In this document: positions 1 to 11,200 of the stretch, in pieces
Position numbering within the stretch: position 1 is the stretch's first letter
Layout of the letters: every line of letters starts with the position of its first letter
Source: Arenicola marina
Lineage: Eukaryota > Annelida > Polychaeta > Arenicolidae
Direction: 5' to 3'
DNA: 64,000 nucleotides
Assembly: GCA_964019135.1 (NCBI GenBank)
Contig: OZ025260.1
Location: 28,886,254 to 28,950,253 of the forward strand
The notes under the pieces: model-generated
The model's input: the letters and a program-made list of their open reading frames with translations, nothing else
Databases searched by the model: none
What the model was told of the DNA's origin: nothing
Translations under genes and position numbers: made by a program

Positions 1-2075
1 AGGCGCGTTTTATTGGATTGAACATAACATTATTGCTGTACTGTAGATCAGAGGCGCGTTTTATTGGATTGAACATAACATTATTGCTGTACTGTAGATC
101 AGAGACGCGTTTTATTGGATGGAACATAACATTATTGCTGTACAGTGGATCAGAGGCGCGTTTTATTGGATTGAACATAACATTATTGCTGTACTGTAGA
201 TCAGAGACGCGTTTTATTGGATTGAACATAACATTATTGCTGTACTGTGGATCAGAGGCACGTTTTATTGGATTGAACATAACATTATTGCTGTACTGTA
301 GATCAGAGGCGCGTTTTATTGGCTGAACATAACATTATTGCTGCACAGTGGATAAGAGGCGCGTTTTATTTGATTGAACATAACAATTATTGCTGTACAA
401 CGGATCAAAGGCGCGTTTTATTGGATTGAACATAACATTATTGCTGTACAGTGGATCAGAGACGGATTTTATAGGATAGAACATAACATTATTGCTGTAC
501 TGTGGATCAGAAGCACGTTTTATTGGATTAAACATAACATTCTTGCTGTACTGTGGATCAAAGGCGCGTCTTATTGGATTGAACATAACATTATTGCTGT
601 ACAGTGAATCAGAGACGGATTTTATAGGATAGAACATAGCATTATTGCTGTACAGTGGATCAGAGGCACGTTTTATTGGATTAAACATAACATTCTTGCT
701 GTACTGTGGATCAAAGGCGCGTCTTTCTGGATTGAACATAACATTATTGCTGTACAGTGGATCAGAGACGGATTTTATAGGATAGAACATAACATTATTG
801 CTGTACTGTGGATCAAAGGCGGGTTTTATTGGATTGAACATAACAATTATTGCTGTACAGTGAATCAGAGACGGATTTTATAGGATAGAACATAGCATTA
901 TTGCTGTACAGTGGATCAGAGGCACGTTTTATTGGATTAAACATAACATTCTTGCTGTACTGTGGATCAAAGGCGCGTCTTTCTGGATTGAACATAACAT
1001 TATTGCTGTACAGTGGATCAGAGACGGATTTTATAGGATAGAACATAACATTATTGCTGTACTGCGGATCAAAGGCGCGTTTTATTGGATAGAACATAAC
1101 ATTATTGCTGTACTGTGGATCAAAGGCGCGTTTTATTGGATTGAACATAACATTATTGCTGTACTGTGGATCAGAGACGCGTTTTATTGGATTGAACATA
1201 ACAATTATTGCTGTACAGCGGATCAAAGGCGCGTTTTATTGGATTGAACATAACAATTATTGCTGTACAGCGGATCAAAGGCGCGTTTTATTGGATTGAA
1301 CATAACATTATTGCTGTACAGTGGATCAAAGGCGCGTTTTATTGGATTGAACATAGCATTATTGCTGTACAGTGGATCAGAGACGGATTTTATAGGATAG
1401 AACATAACATTATTGCTGTACTGTGGATCAAAGGCGCGTTTTATTGGATTGAACATAACATTATTGCTGTACAGTGGATAAGAAGCGCGTTTTATTGGAT
1501 TGAACATAACAATTATTGCTGTACAGCGGATCAAAGGCGCGTTTTATTGGATTGAACATAACATTATTGCTGTACTGTGGATCAGAGGCACGTTTTATTG
1601 GATTGAACATAACATTGTTGCTGTACTGTGGGTCAGAAGCGCGTTTTATTGGCTGAATATAACAATATTGCTGTATAGTGAATAAGAAGCGCGTTTTATT
1701 GGATTGAACATAACAATTATTGCTGTACAGCGGATCAAAGGCGCGTTTTTGTAGGATTGAACATAACATTATTGCTGTACTGTGGATCAGAGGCGGATTT
1801 TATAGGATAGAACATAACATTATTGCTGTACTGTGGATCAGAGACGGATTTTATAGGATAGAACATAACATTATTGCTGTACTGTGGATCAGAGACGGAT
1901 TTTATAGGATAGAACATAACATTATTGCTGTACAGTGGATAAGAAGCGCGTTTTATTGGATTGAACATAACAATTATTGCTGTACAGTGGATCAAAGGCG
2001 GGTTTTATAGGATTGAGCATAACATTATTGCTGTACTGTGGGTCAAAGGCGGGTTTTATAGGATTGAGCATAACA
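1..2075. repeat. 51-bp minisatellite array (~40 copies)
   Basis: Tandem copies of a 51-bp unit, recognisable by the core TTGGATTGAACATAACATTA and a variable ending (CTGTAGATCAGA, CAGTGGATCAAAG and similar). Sub-variants (GACGGATTTTATAGGATAG, and an inserted A in AACAATTATTG) recur in blocks, so the array has grown by multi-unit duplication. Because 51 is 17 codons, several frames stay open on both strands; these frames are not genes. The array runs off the left edge, so its true length is unknown. Confidence 0.95.
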
Positions 2076-2290
2076 GATCTGAGGCGCGTTACCTCAGACA
2101 ACCGACAGAGCAAACCTATAGACTGAGCTCCCACAATAAGTGGAGACGGAGTAGCCCCACACCTGCTAGTCCACCCTCCCTTCCCTTTCCAGCCACCGTG
2201 TATTGTTAGAGGGAAAGGAATACTTTTTCCGATCTCCGCGAATGGCTTCCAGGAATTCTTGGATGTTGGCACACTTTTTGCGATCGTCAA
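2076..2290. other. Short unique spacer
   Basis: Non-repetitive sequence between the 51-bp array and the purine-rich tract. No exon, RNA gene or element was recognised. Confidence 0.5.
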
Positions 2291-2309
2291 GACCTTTTCC
2301 CCATTTACC

Positions 2310-2492
2310 GCGAGAGAGGGAGAGAGCGGGCGGAGGGGGGTGCATGGGGACGGAGAAAGAGAGCGAGAGGGAGAGAGCGGGCGGGGGGGGGGGGGTGGCA
2401 TGGGGACGGAGAAAGAGAGCGAGAGGGAGAGAGCCGGGGGGGGGGGGGGCGGATGGGGACGAAGGCAGAGAAGAAGGGAGGGAGGGATCACA
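2310..2492. repeat. Purine-rich low-complexity tract
   Basis: About three imperfect copies of a GAGAGAGGGAGAGAGCGGG-type unit with long G runs. A pyrimidine-rich counterpart on the same strand lies at 7640-7765, outside the other arm of the inverted repeat, so the two tracts are in inverted orientation. Confidence 0.8.
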
Positions 2493-2521
2493 ATTGGAGC
2501 GGAGCACAATTGAGAGCAGGT

Positions 2522-2671
2522 CTAAAACTCTTGTCTCATTAAATATTCATACAAGTGAAGATCGTAAACAACGCAATAGTGACCTGAAAGATGCATGTGT
2601 CATGTTTCACGTGACAAGGACGCCGGACCGGGCGCCATAATGGCGACCGCGTCTGATGGCTGCCAAGTGGG
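2522..2671 (+). repeat. Left arm of a long inverted repeat
   Basis: About 150 bp from TAAAACTCTTGTCTC to GCTGCCAAGTGGGC. Its reverse complement is at 7405-7553. By eye only a handful of differences are present (CTC/CTG, AATAGTG/AGTAGTC, one 2-bp indel). The arms enclose about 4.7 kb. Confidence 0.9.
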
Positions 2672-2828
2672 CAGTCTGTGAGTTCCTCGATATTCGCGAT
2701 ATAACCCCCCCCCCCCCACACACACACACTTGTTAGATCACTTCATTGTGTGCACCTCGACCCTTGGTGAACATAGGCATTTTGCATTGAATGAAAGCAT
2801 TGTCGTTCAAAGCAAACAGGTCAAGTTA

Positions 2829-3109
2829 GAAGGGCGGATCTAGGAAGTTACCAAAGGGGGGGGGGGGTTGCTCTCTGAAAACTTCCGACCGACGGGTATG
2901 CTCTCTGAAAAACTTGCGACCGGGGGGGGGCTTGGGCTTGAAGAACCCGACTTTAACAGTGTATGTTCAGTTTCCTAATGGGGGGGGTTGCTCTCTGAAG
3001 ACTTGGGACTTTAACATGTATGTTAACATGTATGTTGTATGTTCTGGTTCCCAAGGGGGGGGGGGGGTGCAACCCCTCTAACCCCCCCCCCCCCCTAGAT
3101 CCGCCACTG
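2829..3109. mobile_element. MITE with GGCGGATCTAG ends and AGTTA target duplication
   Basis: The left end reads GAAGGGCGGATCTAGG and the right end, reverse-complemented, CAGTGGCGGATCTAGG. The element is flanked by the direct repeat AGTTA at 2824-2828 and 3110-3114. The interior is G-run rich with repeated 'TTGCTCTCTGAAAACTT' segments and has no coding capacity. The end sequence and 5-bp target duplication match the element at 34934-35115, so both belong to one non-autonomous family. The superfamily is uncertain; the CAGNGGCGGA end is hAT-like but hAT usually makes 8-bp duplications. Confidence 0.75.
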
Positions 3110-3114
3110 AGTTA

Positions 3115-5705
3115 CTCCAAACCCCACCCCGCCCCCCTCTGGATCCGCTAATGTGGTTAGACAATTAGAATCGTTAATCGACAATGTATCGATTTTGATG
3201 GGTGATCTACAACAGATGATGACAACCTAGTGGTGTTCAGCATATTGATATGACACCAAGTATACTGAATCTTAAATAACCATGGTGGGTTTTTTTGCGA
3301 GTCTGCTTATGCCTGCTATTAGCGACGTATTCTAGTTGCTTGCTGGGTAAAATTTAACCTGACGCACTTGCTATGTTGTTTTTTTAATTTTAGGATTGAT
3401 CAGCGCAAATCCGACATTATCAAAAAGTAACGGACACAGATTGGTGCCATGCTTATACAGGTCTTTGCCAATCACTTTGTCGATTTATTGGGTTTGGGCG
3501 GTGTTATTCAAAACGTTCCCGTCGGAAAAAGCCAGGTGGTTAAAACTCTTAGGTCCGGCAATGTGAAGCAGGGAAGACGGCGGCGAATGCGTGTCTTTCT
3601 ATCGACTACCGTAGTGCTCAGTGAGCATTGTTGCATGGGGGACTGAAAACTGTTCTTTCCAGTCTCTTTATCTGCGGTGAACGATAGGGTCAATTCAGGA
3701 TTACCGCAATCCAATAGTACATGGCAGCCAGATAAATACACTTCAGCCGACTGGGGCGTCCTTGGAAACGAGGAAACGGCGACAGAATCGATCGTTATCC
3801 GTTGCAACGCGGTGGGCCAAGTTCGCGGTGGGCGACGGTATTCGGTAGATTGTCTGGCATATGAAGTGGGTGAGGATGAGAGAGCATTGGGGGTAGTAGG
3901 CCTACGGGCGGGCGGGTGGGCGTAGGGTGGGGGTGAGTAGTTTGCGCTCCGTCTGGGCCCGTTGACTGGTAGGAATGAAGAACAGACTGGGTAGGTGGGT
4001 GGGCGGGAGAGGGGGTGGGGCGGCGGCAAAGTGTGGCACAGACAAGGCTTAAGCTGGCAATACCGCGGGTTCAAAGTTTCCTGCTTGCCGTGATGAAGTG
4101 GTAATGTGTTCCAGTGCTCAACTATGACAGGTATTAATATGCACTGTGCTTGACAGATGGGAGTTTTCATCCACACCGGTCGGAGGCTGGCGATGAAGGC
4201 TATTCTGCAGTAGAACGTTCTGCATATTATCAATCGAATGTTGGCAGCAGGGCATCGACACTAAAGTTCGGACCAATAGGGTCTGTAAGTGACATCACAT
4301 ACCACGCGCGCTCACCTCCAGCGATTCCGGGTTTGGGTACATGGCACTTCACCGCCCCATATAGGCCTACAAGACATGGAGAGCTCTTTGTAATGGCGTG
4401 AAACGCACAGAATACTATGGTCTTTCGATTCAAAACAAGCATGAGTGTGAAAGTACATCCCCAAACATTTACACCATATTCGTTCATGCTTTCATATCCA
4501 AAACATCACTGAGTCTAGTTTGAGGGCCATTGTAAAGTTCCGCTGACGCGTTGTACCCAGAATGGTTCTTTCTAGAGGTAAGCGCGCGCGGTCTGTGACG
4601 TCACTGACAAACGCTATACCTCTCCTCTTCGCTCGCTTATAGGGCTGTACAGTCACTTAGGGATCTTATCGAGACCCCACGAGACAAGGATACCTATGCT
4701 CTACGTCAATGCCTAGCATCAACGGCCTGTACGTGCTGCCTATCTTCCGGTTGTTTGCCTCCACTCGCCTCACACAAAAGATCGGCTAAAGCTGTCCTTG
4801 GAAGCACAAATAACCACTGAAGTTATGTGCATATCCGAATTATAACCATCCGAGTAGATTTATGTAATGTATGAGTGGTTAGGCAGTTGATAAACCAGAA
4901 TGCGGTTGTCTCATGAGTGACTGTCAGTGTCAGGCGATCTAACGTGCTGCGCGGGGTTTTCCATGTCGTATGACGTAATAATCATCATGACGCGCGTGTC
5001 TGCGCGCGGTATCTATGGTTACGTAACAACGCTCCTTATACGGACTGAGCAGGTGAGGACAATGGTGCTCCGTTTGTCGTAGAACTGTAAACATCGATGA
5101 TTTGGCTCAGAATACAACGCTTCCAACAGTCTCATCCAACGGACCACATGCATTATGGGGAGACAAATGTCTTATCTTTAATTATATTATGATTTTATAG
5201 TTAGCCATGCCTGGACCAACGCAAACAAAAAATAGTTTCACACCCACTCGATTCTTCACGCACAAACCGCGCAGCCGGCCGGGTCCCAACACTAAAACGT
5301 TGACTACAATGAGTGCGCGTCACGCAGTTGCAGCAAGGCACCAGCGTGATGCGCACTCGTCCTAAGAGCACGTGTTTTTTTGTTGGTCCCCAATAGACCT
5401 AAACCGGAAATAGAACCCGTGAGAACTGTACAGCCCTATTGGAACCACGTGTCCATGCTCATACCTGACTTTTGCTAGTTTTTCCATAAATTTTAAAATG
5501 AATGCCGATCTATACCATATAGTCAGTCAGGAAAGCATTGTTTCGTATATGACAAGCAACTAAGTATTAAAATGAGACAGCTTAGGCGGTAACGTTCAAC
5601 CTTCCGTGCCTTTGTTTCGTGTATTTCTAAATATGCTTTCAAACGTCTAATATATAATTGACACATCGACTGAATGGACTTCAGGGCCGTGTCACTGTCA
5701 CAATG
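3115..5705. other. Unique region without recognised gene
   Basis: Mostly non-repetitive DNA. 3120-3150 holds another CTGGATCCGC element end. Short open frames near 3449-3646 and 3508-4233 show no family motif. A 15-bp sequence ATAGGGCTGTACAGT near 4640 recurs inverted near 5424-5440. No exon with convincing splice sites was identified. Confidence 0.5.
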
Positions 5706-5708
5706 GAA

Positions 5709-5935
5709 AGGGCGGATTCAGGGGGTCGGGACACCCCCCCCCCCCTTTTTTTATAAAGAATGCTGTTTTTCAATGCAAATTTAGGCCGCCTGAGTCGTGG
5801 ATCCCCCCCCCCTTTTGAGGAAAGATGCTATCTGAGACGGCGTGGACCCCCCCTGCTCGCAAGTTGTTGTCAGAGCCGCCCCCCCCCCCCGCGGTCGCAA
5901 GTTACAATGGACCCCCCCCCTTTTTCAAATTCCTG
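5709..5935. repeat. C-run-rich remnant of the GGCGGATTCAG element family
   Basis: Begins with GGGCGGATTCAGGGGG and continues with several long C runs joined by short related segments (CGTGGACCCCCCC, CGCAAGTTGTTGTC and CGCAAGTTACAATGG). It resembles the interior of the 2829-3109 element, but no matching right end was found, so it is called a degenerate copy. Confidence 0.45.
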
Positions 5936-6008
5936 CAATGGTCTATTCAAAGTCCACGTCATGGTGATTGGTTCGTTGTCTATTTAGGACGCAATAAACA
6001 AGTTCTGG

Positions 6009-6082
6009 TTATATCGCGTCAATGGGAGAAGGAAGAAAGAGGGAAGCCATGTCCCCGGGGGTAACCCCCTACTCTTTGCGAA
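6009..6082 (-). mobile_element. SINE 3'-half fragment (same family as 32594 and 39866)
   Basis: Reads in reverse complement as the body of the tRNA-derived SINE: TTCGCAAAGAGTAGGGGGTT, then CCCCGGGGACAT, then TCTCCCATTGACGCGATAT. These segments match 32738-32770 and the 3' half of the copy at 39866. The promoter half is absent. Confidence 0.7.
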
Positions 6083-6479
6083 AACTGACATGCTGAGATT
6101 TTTATCGTACGAGCACACATGCATATTCATACTCAATCTGAAGCTTGTTTTATGTCAATGTCACAATTTAAACAATTCGAATTATACTACGCGCAATGAG
6201 ATACGGCAGAATTCGCCATACCCATGTAACCTCGGCGATGTATTCTGTCAGTGTGGGATATATACTGTGCGGATAAATGCTGTCTAGTCTTACAGACAGA
6301 AGGTCCCGGACGATTCCAAGCATATGAAACCACATTCAAAACTAGGTTAACTGTCGCTCACTCTTAACGACGGGACCATTTGAAAATCAAGGGAGGGGAG
6401 TGTGTGTGTGGTGTGTGGATGGGCAGTGGGGGGGGGGGGGTTGAGGATTGATACTTCACAAAAAAACACTAGATGTATA

Positions 6480-6640
6480 ATGGTTCTAGGACAATTCCCC
6501 CCCCCACCCCGGACAACTCCCCCCGACAATTCCCCCCCGGACAATTCCCACCTAGGACAAGTCCCCCCAGGAAAACTCCCCCGGGACAATTGCCCCCCGG
6601 ACAATTCCCCCCCAGACAACCAACCCGAGACAATTTTCCG
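6480..6640 (-). repeat. Inner inverted-repeat arm: tandem GGACAATTCCCCCC units
   Basis: About ten short units (roughly 14-19 bp) of the type GGACAATTCCCCCC. The reverse-complement unit GGGGGGAATTGTCC is tandemly repeated at 6965-7330, so the two arrays can pair as a large cruciform. Confidence 0.8.
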
Positions 6641-6964
6641 GACATTACCACCCACGTCTCTCCAAACGGAAAAGCCTCGCCCCCTTCCCCCAAGACAATC
6701 CCTACCGGTGAAGCGTGTGAAGGAGCGTGGCGGTGTCTGTTCTAAAACCCGTATCGTAGTTTCATTCATATACACTGAGAAGTGCTGTCTCAACAAGCTC
6801 ACAATAAGCCCTGGGCTTCCATAGGCTTAGGCTGATGGCAGTTAACTTGTGTAACATACATCGATGGCTCGGTTATTAGTGAGACCCTGCGGATCTCAAA
6901 GGGTGGAAGGTCTGAGGGGGTGTTTGCTGCCTCCCTCGGGTGGCAATTGCCCTGAGGGAGGAAC

Positions 6965-7330
6965 TCGTGGGGAACTTACCGGAGGGGGGGTTATCGAGGG
7001 GGAGTTGTCCTAGGGGAAATTGTTCAGTGGGGAATAGTCAGGGGGGAGGAGTTTTCTCGGGGGGCGTTGTCCGGGGGGGAATTGTCCTAGGGGTAATTGT
7101 CCGAGGGGGGAGTTGTCCGGGTGGGAGTTGTCCGGGGGGGAATTGTCCTAGGGGGTAATTGTCCGGCGAGGGAGGAGTTGCCCGGGTGGGAGTTGTCCGG
7201 GGGGGAATTGTCCTAGGGGGGGGATTGTCTGGGGGGGGGAATTGTCCGGGGGAAATTGTCCGGGGGGCCATTGTCCGGGGGGGAACTGACCGGGGGGGAA
7301 CTGTGCCGGGGGGGAATTGTCCTGCTCCCG
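6965..7330 (+). repeat. Inner inverted-repeat arm: tandem GGGGGGAATTGTCC units
   Basis: Roughly twenty units of the GGGGGAATTGTCCTAG / GGGAGTTGTCCGG type, complementary to 6480-6640. Beyond each array the sequence keeps a weak mirrored relationship (AATTGTCCTGCTCCCGTATAATATA against the complement of TATAATGGTTCTAGGACAATT). This suggests both arms belong to one fold-back-like element. Confidence 0.8.
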
Positions 7331-7404
7331 TATAATATATCGAGATTATGGCGTGCGATTACCATTGCGCCCCCCTCCCCCACCCACCCACCCCCCCACC
7401 CCCG

Positions 7405-7553
7405 GCCCACTTGGCAGCCATCAGACGGTCGCCATTATGGCGCCCGGTCCGGCGTCCTTGTCACGTGAAACATGACACATGCATCTTTCAGGTGACTACT
7501 GCGTTGTTTACGATCTTCACTTGTATGAATATTTAATGAGACAACAGTTTTAT
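7405..7553 (-). repeat. Right arm of the long inverted repeat
   Basis: Reverse-complement partner of 2522-2671. It includes the same CATGTTTCACGTGACAAGG core and the TTAAATATTCATACAAGTG end. Confidence 0.9.
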
Positions 7554-7639
7554 ACCTACGCTCAATGGCGCTCCCTACCCTCCTCGCCACACTCGCTTCA
7601 CCTCCAGTCCCAGCCCGCTAGTGCTCTCTGCATCCCTCC

Positions 7640-7765
7640 CTCCCTTCTTCTCCTCATCCGTACCCCCCCCCCTTCTCTCTCCCTCTTCTCCCCCCCCCCC
7701 CCAGTTCTCTCTCCCTCTTCTCCCCCCCCCTTCTCTCCCTCTCCATCTCTCTTTCTCTCTCTCTC
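7640..7765. repeat. Pyrimidine-rich low-complexity tract
   Basis: CTCTCCCTCTTCTCC repeats with long C runs. It is the mirrored counterpart of the purine tract at 2310-2492. Confidence 0.8.
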
Positions 7766-8290
7766 TTGTCGCAACACTTCATGTTGTAGCAACGCAGGGC
7801 GGCAGAACGCTTGCTAAAAAATGTCGAGATTTATGCTAGAAGTCGATGCTCGGAGTTGCGGCGTCAGAGCGCGACCCAGTGTGGATACGGAGTGACTGAC
7901 AGAGGGACAAGTGTTGATATGGGGGAGTGGGGGGGGATAATGCAGGTATGGACTACGGTTCAACTCTAACCCATCCCACCCCCGCCCACACAGACGCAAT
8001 GGCGTAGGTCTATATGCCTGCCATGTCAGCCTATATTGGAATAAAGTTCATTGTCCGCCATTGTGAAGTTTTCCGGAACGTTTAACGCTTAAAATAAACA
8101 ACAACGCCTCGTGTTTTATTAGACATTAAACTTTTATTAAACATTATTTAACAGAGCAGTCACGTGTGCATCAAATGTGGTTTTAAATATGACCCAACGT
8201 TTTTTATGGACCAGTTAAAGAACGAGCTAGAGCGCATTCACAAAAAGAGCACGAGACGCGACTGTGTCCTCTTGGGGAAATGCACGACAA
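7766..8290. other. Unique spacer before the 50-bp array
   Basis: Non-repetitive, with no recognised exon or RNA gene. The stretch 8164-8280 is open in the same frame as the following array, but it shows no domain. Confidence 0.4.
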
Positions 8291-8294
8291 CGGC

Positions 8295-11200
8295 CCATTC
8301 CCAGACTGTTCTCGCCCCATTCTCAGACTGTTCTCGCCCCATTCTCAGACTGTTCTCGCCCTATTCCCAGACTCACTCTCTTCTCGCCCCATTCTCAGAC
8401 TGTTCTGGCCCTATTCCCAGACTCACCCTGTTCTCGCCCCATTCTCAGACTGTTCTCGCCCTATTCCCAGACTCACCCTCTTCTCGCCCCATTCTCAGAC
8501 TGTTCTCGCCCTATTCCCAGACTCACTCTCTTCTCGCCCCATTCTCAGACTGTTCTCGTCCTATTCCCAGACTCACCCTGCTCTCGCCCCATTCTCAGAC
8601 TGTTCTCGCCCTATTCCCAGACTCACCCTCTTCTCGCCCCATTCTCAGACTGTTCTCGCCCTATTCCCAGACTCACCCTGTTCTCGCCCCATTCTCAGAC
8701 TGTTCTCGCCCTATTCCCAGACTCACCCTGTTCTCGCCCCATTCTCAGACTGTTCTCGCCCTATTCCCAGACTCACTCTGTTCTCGCCCCATTCTCAGAC
8801 TGTTCTCGCCCTATTCCCAGACTTACCCTGTTCTCGCCCCATTCTCAGACTGTTCTCGCCCTATTCCCAGACTCACCTTGTTCTCGCCCTATTCCCAGAC
8901 TGTTCTCGCCCTATTCCCAGACTCACCCTATTCTCGCCCCATTCTCAGACTGTTCTCGCCCTATTCCCAGACTCACCCTGTTCTCGCCCTATTCCCAGAC
9001 TCACCCTGTTCTCGCCCCATTCTCAGACTGTTCTCGCCCTATTCCCAGACTCACCCTGTTCTCGCCCCATTCTCAGACTGTTCTCGCCCTATTCCCAGAC
9101 TCACCCTGTTCTCGCCCCATTCTCAGACTGTTCTCGCCCTATTCCCAGAATCACCCTGTTCTCGCCCCATTCTCAGACTGTTCTCGCCCTATTCCCAGAC
9201 TCACTCTGTTCTCGCCCCATTCTCAGACTGTTCTCGCCCTATTCCCAGACTTACCCTGTTCTCGCCCCATTCTCAGACTGTTCTCGCCCTATTCCCAGAC
9301 TCACCTTGTTCTCGCCCTATTCCCAGACTGTTCTCGCCCTATTCCCAGACTCACCCTATTCTCGCCCCATTCTCAGACTGTTCTCGCCCTATTCCCAGAC
9401 TCACCCTGTTCTCGCCCTATTCCCAGACTCACCCTGTTCTCGCCCCATTCTCAGACTGTTCTCGCCCTATTCCCAGACTCACCCTGTTCTCGCCCCATTC
9501 TCAGACTGTTCTCGCCCTATTCCCAGACTCACCCTGTTCTCGCCCCATTCTCAGACTGTTCTCGCCCTATTCCCAGAATCACCCTGTTCTCGCCCCATTC
9601 TCAGACTGTTCTCGCCCTATTCCCAGACTCACCCTCTTCTCGCCCCATTCTCAGACTGTTCTCGCCCTATTCCCAGACTCACCCTGTTCTCGCCCCATTC
9701 TCAGACTGTTCTCGCCCCATTCTCAGACTGTTCTCGCCCTATTCCCAGACTCACCCTGTTCTCGCCCCATTCTCAGACTGTTCTCGCCCTATTCCCAGAC
9801 TCACCCTGTTCTCGCCCTATTCCCAGACTGTTCTCGCCCTATTCCCAGACTCACCCTGTTCTCGCCCCATTCTCAGACTGTTCTCGCCCTATTTCCAGAC
9901 TCACCCTATTCTCGCCCTATTCTCAAACTGTTCTCGCCCTATTCCCAGACTCACCCTGTTCTCGCCCCATTCTCAGACTGTTCTCGCCCTATTCCCAGAC
10001 TCACCCTGTTCTCGCCCCATTCTCAGACTGTTCTCGCCCTATTCCCAGACTCACCCTCTTCTCGCCCCATTCTAAGACTGCTCTCGCCCTATTCCCAGAC
10101 TCACTCTCTTCTCGCCCCATTCTCAGACTGTTCTCGTCCTATTCCCAGACTCACCCTGTTCTCGCCCCATTCTCAGACTGTTCTCGCCCTATTCCCAGAC
10201 TCACCCTGTTCTCACCCCATTCTCAGACTGCTCTCGCCCTATTCCCAGACTCACTCTCTTCTCGCCCCATTCTCAGACTGTTCTCGCCCTATTCCCAGAC
10301 TCACCCTGTTCTCGCCCCATTCTCAGACTGTTCTCGCCCTATTCCCAGACTCACCCTGTTCTCGCCCCATTCTCAGACTGTTCTCGCCCTATTCCCAGAC
10401 TCACCCTGTTCTCGCCCCATTCTCAGACTGTTCTCGCCCTATTCCCAAACTCACCCTGTTCTCGCCCCATTCTCAGACTGTTCTCGCCCTATTCCCAGAC
10501 TCACCCTCTTCTCGCCCCATTCTCAGACTGTTCTGGCCCTATTCCCAGACTCACCCTGTTCTCGCCCCATTCTCAGACTGTTCTCGCCCTATTCCCAGAC
10601 TCACCCTGCTCTCGCCCCATTCTCAGACTGTTCTCGCCCTATTCCCAGACTCACTCTCTTCTCGCCCCATTCTCAGACTGTTCTCGTCCTATTCCCAGAC
10701 TCACCCTGCTCTCGCCCCATTCTCAGACTGTTCTCGCCCTATTCCCAGACTCACCCTCTTCTCGCCCCATTCTCAGACTGTTCTCGCCCTATTCCCAGAC
10801 TCACCCTGTTCTCGCCCCATTCTCAGACTGTTCTCGCCCTATTCCCAGACTCACCCTGTTCTCGCCCCATTCTCAGACTGTTCTCGCCCTATTCCCAGAC
10901 TCACTCTGTTCTCGCCCCATTCTCAGACTGTTCTCGCCCTATTCCCAGACTTACCCTGTTCTCGCCCCATTCTCAGACTGTTCTCGCCCTATTCCCAGAC
11001 TCACCCTGTTCTCGCCCTATTCCCAGACTCACCCTGTTCTCGCCCCATTCTCAGACTGTTCTCGCCCTATTCCCAGACTCACCTTGTTCTCGCCCTATTC
11101 CCAGACTGTTCTCGCCCTATTCCCAGACTCACCCTATTCTCGCCCCATTCTCAGACTGTTCTCGCCCTATTCCCAGACTCACCCTGTTCTCGCCCTATTC

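Noticed and set aside
2203-2640. 145-codon frame rich in Arg/Glu/Gly
   Set aside because: Runs through the purine-rich low-complexity tract and into the inverted-repeat arm.
3508-4233. 241-codon minus-strand frame
   Set aside because: No recognisable domain, no start context or splice evidence; plus-strand frames overlap it. Left unassigned.
7038-7271. Proline-rich frames in the AATTGTCC arrays
   Set aside because: Low-complexity G/C-run artefacts.
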